Source of the DNA: Leishmania infantum JPCM5
Lineage: Eukaryota > Euglenozoa > Kinetoplastea > Trypanosomatida > Trypanosomatidae
Assembly: GCF_000002875.2 (NCBI RefSeq)
Contig: NC_009413.2
Location: 315,001-379,000, forward strand
Reading direction: 5' to 3'
DNA: 64,000 nt
Shown here: positions 58,745-64,000 of the stretch, in pieces
Layout of the letters: the number at the start of each line of letters is the position of its first letter
How positions within the stretch are numbered: position 1 is the stretch's first letter
Notes under the pieces: model-generated
Database searches by the model: none
What the model was told of the DNA's origin: nothing
Seen by the model: only the letters and a program-made list of their open reading frames with translations
Position numbers and translations under genes: made by a program

Positions 58745-61700
58745 ATGCTGCCTCGTGAGTTGGCCCGCTCACCGCACATGAGCTCTGGCGGCTCGGCGAT
58801 GACGCAGCCAAAACGGCCGACTGGCCCTCCAGGCACTCGCCCCATGTCTGCTGCCTCTCCTCTCATCACGCTCTCGCAAAACCAGCTGCCTCTGAGGAGT
58901 TCGACACCTTTGCCGCCGCGCAGTGGTGTGTCGTCGACCATGGCCTCGCGGCCAAGCTGCAGCATTTCCGGCAGTTTCCAGCCCACACCCAGCATCCTGG
59001 GCGCGCAGGAGGAGAAGGTGCGCGTCGCGGTGCGCTGCCGTCCTCCGAATGCGGCCCACGGGGAGCACAGTGATGACATCATCGTGTCTATGAACCCGTC
59101 AGCGAACGAGGTGTACCTGCTGGACCAGGAGGCTGCGCCGTGGCGTCTGGACATGCCGCTGTGGTCGTGCTCTGGCGTGGCCCTCGACGGCTCACATGCG
59201 GTGTCGCAGGCTGGCGTGTACGAGGCGGTTGGGCGGCCGCTTCTGCAGCACGCACTTGACGGCTACAACAGCACGCTCATGGCGTACGGGCAGACAGGTA
59301 GCGGCAAGACCTACACGATGATGGGCGATCACCGCGATAACGAAGGCGGCGAAGGGGCCGGCATTATTCCTCGCATGTGCCGCGACCTTTTCCACGAGCT
59401 GAACAACCGCTCCTTCACCGCCCCCAGCGGCGAGCGCCTCAGCTGGGAGGTGCACGTGCGATACGTCGAGGTATACTGCGAGAAGATCAGCGACCTCCTC
59501 AACTGTGGCGCGTCGGTCGGCATTCGCGAAGAGATCACACCGCAGAGCGCCACTTTCGCTCTGGTCGGTGCTCGCCGTGTCAAGGTAACCGCCACAGATG
59601 ACCTTCTGCAGGCGCTTGCAATCGGCAACAAGTGGCGCCGCACGGCGGCCACGAAGCTCAATGACCGCAGTAGTCGCAGCCACGCTCTCTTTTTGATTGA
59701 CTTGACGGAGATCATCTCTTTCACTGAGCCTGACGGCACCGTCGCCAGCGCACCGAGCAAGAGCCTCAGTATTCGCCTTGTCGACCTGGCCGGGAGCGAG
59801 CGGGTGAGTGAGACAGGGGTGCACGGGCAGAAGCTGAGGGAGGTAAAGGACATTAACCTCTCTCTCTTCACCCTTGGCTGCGTGATCGAGTCCCTCTCTG
59901 ACCCCAAGCGGCGCGGTATCAAGCCACCGTATCGTGACAGCGTGCTGACGAAGCTCCTTCGAGATGCCTTCGGCGGCAACAGCAAGACAACAATGGTTTG
60001 CACAATCAGTCCTTGCGAAGCGCAGCGCCTGCAGACGGTGCAGACGCTCCACTACGCAGCCAAAGCGCGCCGTGTGCTGAACAAGCCTCGCGTCAAGGAG
60101 GACCCATCCGCTATGGAGCTGCGCCGCGCCAACGAAGAGCTTGTGGCGCTGCGGCGCCAGCTGGATGAAGCGCAGCGCAACGGCAACCACTACGAGTCCA
60201 TCGAGGCGGAGCTGAGGGAGGCAAACATGCGGCTGCGCCGCGAGCAGAAGGAAGCGAGGCTGCGCAAGCAGGTGATGGAGAGGCGTGAGGCAGAGCTAGC
60301 TGCTCGGATGCGGGAGCTGGAGGACCAGCGTGAGGCCTACGAGGCGCAGATGCAGGCGCTCGAGGCCGAGGCCGAGCGAGCGCGTGCGCAGCAGGAGAAG
60401 CGCGAGGAGGAGCTGCGTCGGGCACACGAGATGGCCACCAAATACGCACGTGACCGACTCAAAGAGATGGAGGAGCAGTGCGTCTCCGCCGAGGCAGCGC
60501 TTCGCTCCAGAGAGGAGGAGCTTGTGAAGAAGCAGCGTGCCATCGAGGAGAAGATGCGGGCAGCAGAGGCGAGCTCGCGGTGCCGCATTGATGAGTTGCA
60601 GCGGCAGCAGAAGGACATGGAGAACGCGCTGAAGGAGAAGGAGCGGTTGACCTCGATGCACGAGCGCGAGATGCGCCACAAGTACAAGCAGGCCGAGGAG
60701 AATCTGAGGGCCATGGAGAAGCGTAACTTCCAGATGGAGGAAGAGTGGGCAGCCAAGGTCAGGGCCCTCGAGGCGACTGCGAAGCAACGAGAGGAGGATG
60801 TGGCGCAGCGCATTCGTGAGGCGCAGGGGGCGCAGTGCAAGGCCGAGGCCGCGGTGCGTCGGAAGGAGGAGGAGCTGCAGCGGAGGTGGATCCAAGTCGA
60901 CAACGAGGCACGGCAGCTGCAATCCGAGGTGGCGGCGAAGGAGGCAGAGCTGAAACGGCGCGTGCAGGAGGCGAACCGCAGCACGGAGCAGCGCGAGGAG
61001 GATCTCAACGAGCGTCTGCGCAAAGCAGAGTACGAGCTCAGCCGTCGTGAGCGTGAGACAGCGCAGAAGCTGCTCGAGGTAGAGGCACTTCAACAGGCGA
61101 CTGAGCTGCAGTCGGAGACGACCCGCGCGAAGGAACGCACGATGAAGGAGGCCCACAACGTCCGCACCGAGTCCCTGGAGGCTCTTGAGGCGCAGCTTCA
61201 GCAGCGCCAAGAGGAGCTGCGCAAGCAGTTCGATGAGGTGATGCAGATGAAGAGAGCATGGAATGCGCAGCACGCGGAGCAGAGGCAGAAGCTGCAAGCA
61301 GAGCACGAGGCCGCCCTGCAAGCTGTGAAGCAATGGGAGACTGACGTCTCTCAGCGGGAGATGGAGCTGCGCCGGCAAAACGACGAACTTGCTGGCAAAC
61401 TGCGAGCGCAGGAGATGCAGCTAGAGAAGCAGCAGATGATGCTGCTGGCGGATAAGAACGAGTTCGAAACGGCGATGCAGCGGGAGAGGCGTGCGATGCT
61501 TCGCACGAGAGAGGAGATGCAGCTCGCCCAGGATCGCAACGACGTGGACTGCAAAATGCGGCAGGATAAGCTGCGCGAGTGGGAGACGGAGCTGCGCGAC
61601 CGCCGCGCCGAGATGGAGGCGACGCAGAGGGAGCGCGAGGCGGCGCTGCGGCAGAAGGAGATGGCGCTGGTTGCGCTGCAGGATGCGGCGATGGCAAAGG

Positions 61701-63937
61701 AGGTGGAGCTCTATCAGGCACAGGAACGCCTCAAGGCAGAGCAGGCAGACCTGCAGCGCGTTGCCAAGGCGACCGAGACGGAGCGAGGACGCCTAAAGGC
61801 AAACTGCACACGTCTACAGCGATGTGAGATGCGACTAGGTGACGTCGCCGATCACAGCATCTTTGACTCCGGCGCGCTCGACGACGTGCGCATGTCCGCC
61901 GAGTACATGGCATGCCAAGGCCACGCCGAATCGTCCGCCGATGTGTTGAACCGACGAGAGCAGCGGTACTTCTGCGCTTTTGAGAGCATGTACCGCGCCA
62001 ACATCCTGGCCGAGGAGAGGATAGAGTTTCGCAGCTTGGCCCGCAGCAACCAGCTGGAGGCTCGCGATATACAGCGGTGCGTCGAGGTGATGCGGATGCA
62101 GGAGGTGACAAGCGCGCTGCAGGCGAAGCTGAACGCGGCCTTGAGCGAGTCCAAGGCTGCCGAGTCGAGGGCAACCGCATCACAAGGGCAGGTGGAGACT
62201 CTGAGAGGTGAGCTGGAGAGCTTGCGGCGGCAGGCCCTGGAGGTGAAGGTGCAGATGGGCAGCGCCGTCGCCGCTGCCCAATTTGCGGAGGCGCAGGTGC
62301 GCCAGCTGCGGATCGAGGCCTACGAAGCCGACGCAAAGCACCGCGATCGCGAGCAGGAGTGCCAGTCCGCCGTGATAAAGGCGCAGAGCGCCGCCACCGC
62401 TGCCGCCCACAGCCAGGACCTCCTCCACCAGCTGGCGATGCGCATGCTGCTAGCGTGCGAGGAAGAGCAGCGCAGCCTACTTGAGCACCATCAGACCAGC
62501 GAGCTCCAGTCACTGCATCTCTTGCAGATATCCGACCAGCGCGTACTGGATCGCGAGGGTGCCATCCGCAAGTGGCAGTCACTCTACCGTCGTTGCAGCG
62601 AGGGGAACACGTCGACAAGGGTAAAGGACGACGCCGCGCGGCAGCGACTCACGGACGAGGAGGCTCAGCGCTTGCGCAATCTCCAGCACGAGGGCGATGT
62701 GCTCGCACGCAGAGAGGATTGCCTAGCCGCAGAGCGGGAGCGGGTTGAGCAACGTGTGCTCGACTTTGAGAGCTACCAGCGCGCACAGATGACGGAGCTG
62801 TCGCGGCAGGAGCAAGAGGTGAAGGGGTACTTGCTGGAACTGGAAGAGATGGATCAGCGCAAGATGCGCGAGTACGCCGAGCGCGAGCAGCGCCTCGTGG
62901 AGATGGCGGAACACCTCAAGATGCGGCAGGCCCGTATTAACACCAACGCTCAAGACCTGTTTCAGTCTCTGCTTCAGCGATCCGCGGAGCAGCAGTCGGC
63001 GCTGGCAGAGGCGCACGAGGAGCTCGAGCGCGTTAGTTTGCAGCGTACCAAGTACATGGCGCGGGAGAGGCAGCTCATTGAGCAGGCACGGCACGGCAAC
63101 GCGGATGCCATGCAGCAGCTGGTGAAACTGCACGAGGAGTACGTCGAGTCGGAGAAACATCAGCTAAAGCGACGAGCTCGCAGGCTGGAGGAGGAGGAGG
63201 CGCACAACAAGCAGCGTCTGGCTGAGCAAGAGGCGGAGATTCACCGCTACCTGCTCGATATCGAGGCGGAGGATGTTCGCCGCAACGCGCTCTCACACCA
63301 AGGCCAGGAGCTGATGCGGAAGGCCGAGGAGCGTCTGTCCAAGGCGCAGTTTAAGGAGGCTGCGTTGCGCGACCTGGCCCGCCAAATCCACCTCGAGGCT
63401 ATGGAGTCAGAGGAGCAGGCGCGCGCAATGGAGACAACGCTGAGGCGAAAGGAAAAGTCCGCTCGCGAGAAGCTCAAGCACCGAAAGGTGGAGCTGGAGC
63501 AGCTGCAGCGTGCAGCCAGCAGCGCCGCCGAGTACAATGAGCAGACGCTGCTGGACATGGAGGCGGACTTGTTGGCGATTGTGAACAAGAACAAAAATGC
63601 CGAGCATGTCATCAAGACACGCGAGGCGGAAATCGAGCGGCAGAAGATGTACTACATGGAACTCTCCAAGATGTTGGCTGAGCGCGATGAGATGCTCAGG
63701 AAGGAGCACGCGCTGCGCCTATGCGGCAAGAAGAACGCCGGCTCGTTGGCTAAGGACCTACTCGATGTCAACGACGCTCTGCGCAAGCAGGTGTTGACGT
63801 GGAAGCAGAAGTTCGACGTCCTTCTTTCGGAGGGCAAGATCGAGTGCGAGAAGTGCTCGTGGAAGAACAAGCGAGACACATCAATGTGCATGTGCTGTGG
63901 GCACGCAGGCTTGCTAGACTTGTCGCAGACGTGTTGA
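58745..63937 (+). CDS. Kinesin with long coiled coil and C-terminal RanBP2-type zinc finger
   Basis: A 1,730-aa N-terminal-motor kinesin, predicted to move along microtubules. After a disordered leader, the motor domain spans about 89-449. It shows RVAVRCRPPN, the P-loop GQTGSGKT (182-189), switch I NDRSSRSH (about 305-312), switch II DLAGSER (about 348) and the YRDSVLTKLL...GGNSKT block. All ATPase motifs are intact. From about 455 to 1,690 the sequence is almost continuous heptad-type coiled coil rich in Glu, Arg, Gln and Ala, with a break near 1,020-1,120. The last 30 residues contain C-x2-C-x3-N-x6-C-x2-C (CEKCSWKN...CMCC), a RanBP2-type zinc finger that normally binds RNA or ubiquitin. 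I cannot place it in a named kinesin subfamily. Confidence 0.92.
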   Translation: MLPRELARSPHMSSGGSAMTQPKRPTGPPGTRPMSAASPLITLSQNQLPLRSSTPLPPRSGVSSTMASRPSCSISGSFQPTPSILGAQEEKVRVAVRCRPPNAAHGEHSDDIIVSMNPSANEVYLLDQEAAPWRLDMPLWSCSGVALDGSHAVSQAGVYEAVGRPLLQHALDGYNSTLMAYGQTGSGKTYTMMGDHRDNEGGEGAGIIPRMCRDLFHELNNRSFTAPSGERLSWEVHVRYVEVYCEKISDLLNCGASVGIREEITPQSATFALVGARRVKVTATDDLLQALAIGNKWRRTAATKLNDRSSRSHALFLIDLTEIISFTEPDGTVASAPSKSLSIRLVDLAGSERVSETGVHGQKLREVKDINLSLFTLGCVIESLSDPKRRGIKPPYRDSVLTKLLRDAFGGNSKTTMVCTISPCEAQRLQTVQTLHYAAKARRVLNKPRVKEDPSAMELRRANEELVALRRQLDEAQRNGNHYESIEAELREANMRLRREQKEARLRKQVMERREAELAARMRELEDQREAYEAQMQALEAEAERARAQQEKREEELRRAHEMATKYARDRLKEMEEQCVSAEAALRSREEELVKKQRAIEEKMRAAEASSRCRIDELQRQQKDMENALKEKERLTSMHEREMRHKYKQAEENLRAMEKRNFQMEEEWAAKVRALEATAKQREEDVAQRIREAQGAQCKAEAAVRRKEEELQRRWIQVDNEARQLQSEVAAKEAELKRRVQEANRSTEQREEDLNERLRKAEYELSRRERETAQKLLEVEALQQATELQSETTRAKERTMKEAHNVRTESLEALEAQLQQRQEELRKQFDEVMQMKRAWNAQHAEQRQKLQAEHEAALQAVKQWETDVSQREMELRRQNDELAGKLRAQEMQLEKQQMMLLADKNEFETAMQRERRAMLRTREEMQLAQDRNDVDCKMRQDKLREWETELRDRRAEMEATQREREAALRQKEMALVALQDAAMAKEVELYQAQERLKAEQADLQRVAKATETERGRLKANCTRLQRCEMRLGDVADHSIFDSGALDDVRMSAEYMACQGHAESSADVLNRREQRYFCAFESMYRANILAEERIEFRSLARSNQLEARDIQRCVEVMRMQEVTSALQAKLNAALSESKAAESRATASQGQVETLRGELESLRRQALEVKVQMGSAVAAAQFAEAQVRQLRIEAYEADAKHRDREQECQSAVIKAQSAATAAAHSQDLLHQLAMRMLLACEEEQRSLLEHHQTSELQSLHLLQISDQRVLDREGAIRKWQSLYRRCSEGNTSTRVKDDAARQRLTDEEAQRLRNLQHEGDVLARREDCLAAERERVEQRVLDFESYQRAQMTELSRQEQEVKGYLLELEEMDQRKMREYAEREQRLVEMAEHLKMRQARINTNAQDLFQSLLQRSAEQQSALAEAHEELERVSLQRTKYMARERQLIEQARHGNADAMQQLVKLHEEYVESEKHQLKRRARRLEEEEAHNKQRLAEQEAEIHRYLLDIEAEDVRRNALSHQGQELMRKAEERLSKAQFKEAALRDLARQIHLEAMESEEQARAMETTLRRKEKSAREKLKHRKVELEQLQRAASSAAEYNEQTLLDMEADLLAIVNKNKNAEHVIKTREAEIERQKMYYMELSKMLAERDEMLRKEHALRLCGKKNAGSLAKDLLDVNDALRKQVLTWKQKFDVLLSEGKIECEKCSWKNKRDTSMCMCCGHAGLLDLSQTC

Positions 63938-64000
63938 TGCGATTGTGTTTTCTGCTCGTTTCCGAAACGTATACTCCGCTGCCGCGCTCGCATTTGTGGC
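63938..64000. other. Kinesin 3' flank
   Basis: Only 63 bases after the stop remain in the window. Nothing is seen. Confidence 0.6.

Overview
The window is nuclear DNA from a trypanosomatid of the Leishmania group (Leishmaniinae). The evidence is the layout: long intron-free genes lie in two strand-uniform blocks, separated by long intergenic stretches rich in pyrimidines on the coding strand. Starts sit just after polypyrimidine tracts with AG acceptors, as expected for spliced-leader trans-splicing. SIDER2-like and DIRE (degenerate ingi/L1Tc-clade LINE) retroposon remnants are present. The neighbourhood (two-HMG-box TDP1, guanine deaminase, ARL3) reminds me of Leishmania chromosome 29; that is from memory and unchecked.

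Left block (about 1-25.9 kb, all genes on the minus strand, transcribed leftward). In order of transcription: a zinc-finger/2-oxoglutarate dioxygenase, ARL3, a helical repeat-like protein, two tandem cytochrome b5-domain proteins, guanine deaminase, a U2B''-type snRNP protein, an unknown 579-aa protein and TDP1. Three near-identical SIDER2-like copies lie in its intergenic regions. A decayed LINE (DIRE) that still shows a 2A-like peptide, endonuclease, reverse transcriptase and zinc-finger remnants lies between the 579-aa gene and TDP1.

Centre (about 25.9-32.2 kb). This is a divergent strand-switch region, the expected bidirectional Pol II initiation site. It carries a previously intact short-chain dehydrogenase (carbonyl reductase) now reduced to a pseudogene, a second, 5'-truncated DIRE copy almost identical to the first but inverted, and one SIDER2-like copy. 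Base composition flips across the DIRE: A/C-rich on its left and T/G-rich on its right, so both outgoing transcription units begin in G/T-rich sense strand.

Right block (about 32.2-64 kb, all plus strand). It carries an SLC35F-like transporter, tRNA isopentenyltransferase, signal peptide peptidase, LETM1, an ABCG-type protein whose nucleotide-binding motifs are all degenerate, a small hypothetical protein, the ovothiol synthase OvoA, a probable mitochondrial membrane protein, an unknown serine-rich protein and a large kinesin ending in a RanBP2-type zinc finger. Two more SIDER2-like copies follow OvoA and the serine-rich gene. The genes are functionally unrelated, as is normal for polycistronic trypanosomatid clusters.

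The most notable points are the inverted pair of dead LINE copies sharing the same lesions, the six SIDER2 copies all oriented with transcription, the strand-switch architecture, the pseudogene at the head of the left unit, the ATPase-dead ABCG-like protein and the kinesin zinc finger. Several starts were moved inward to the first ATG, because the longest open frames begin at TTG or GTG codons upstream of the likely splice acceptors.
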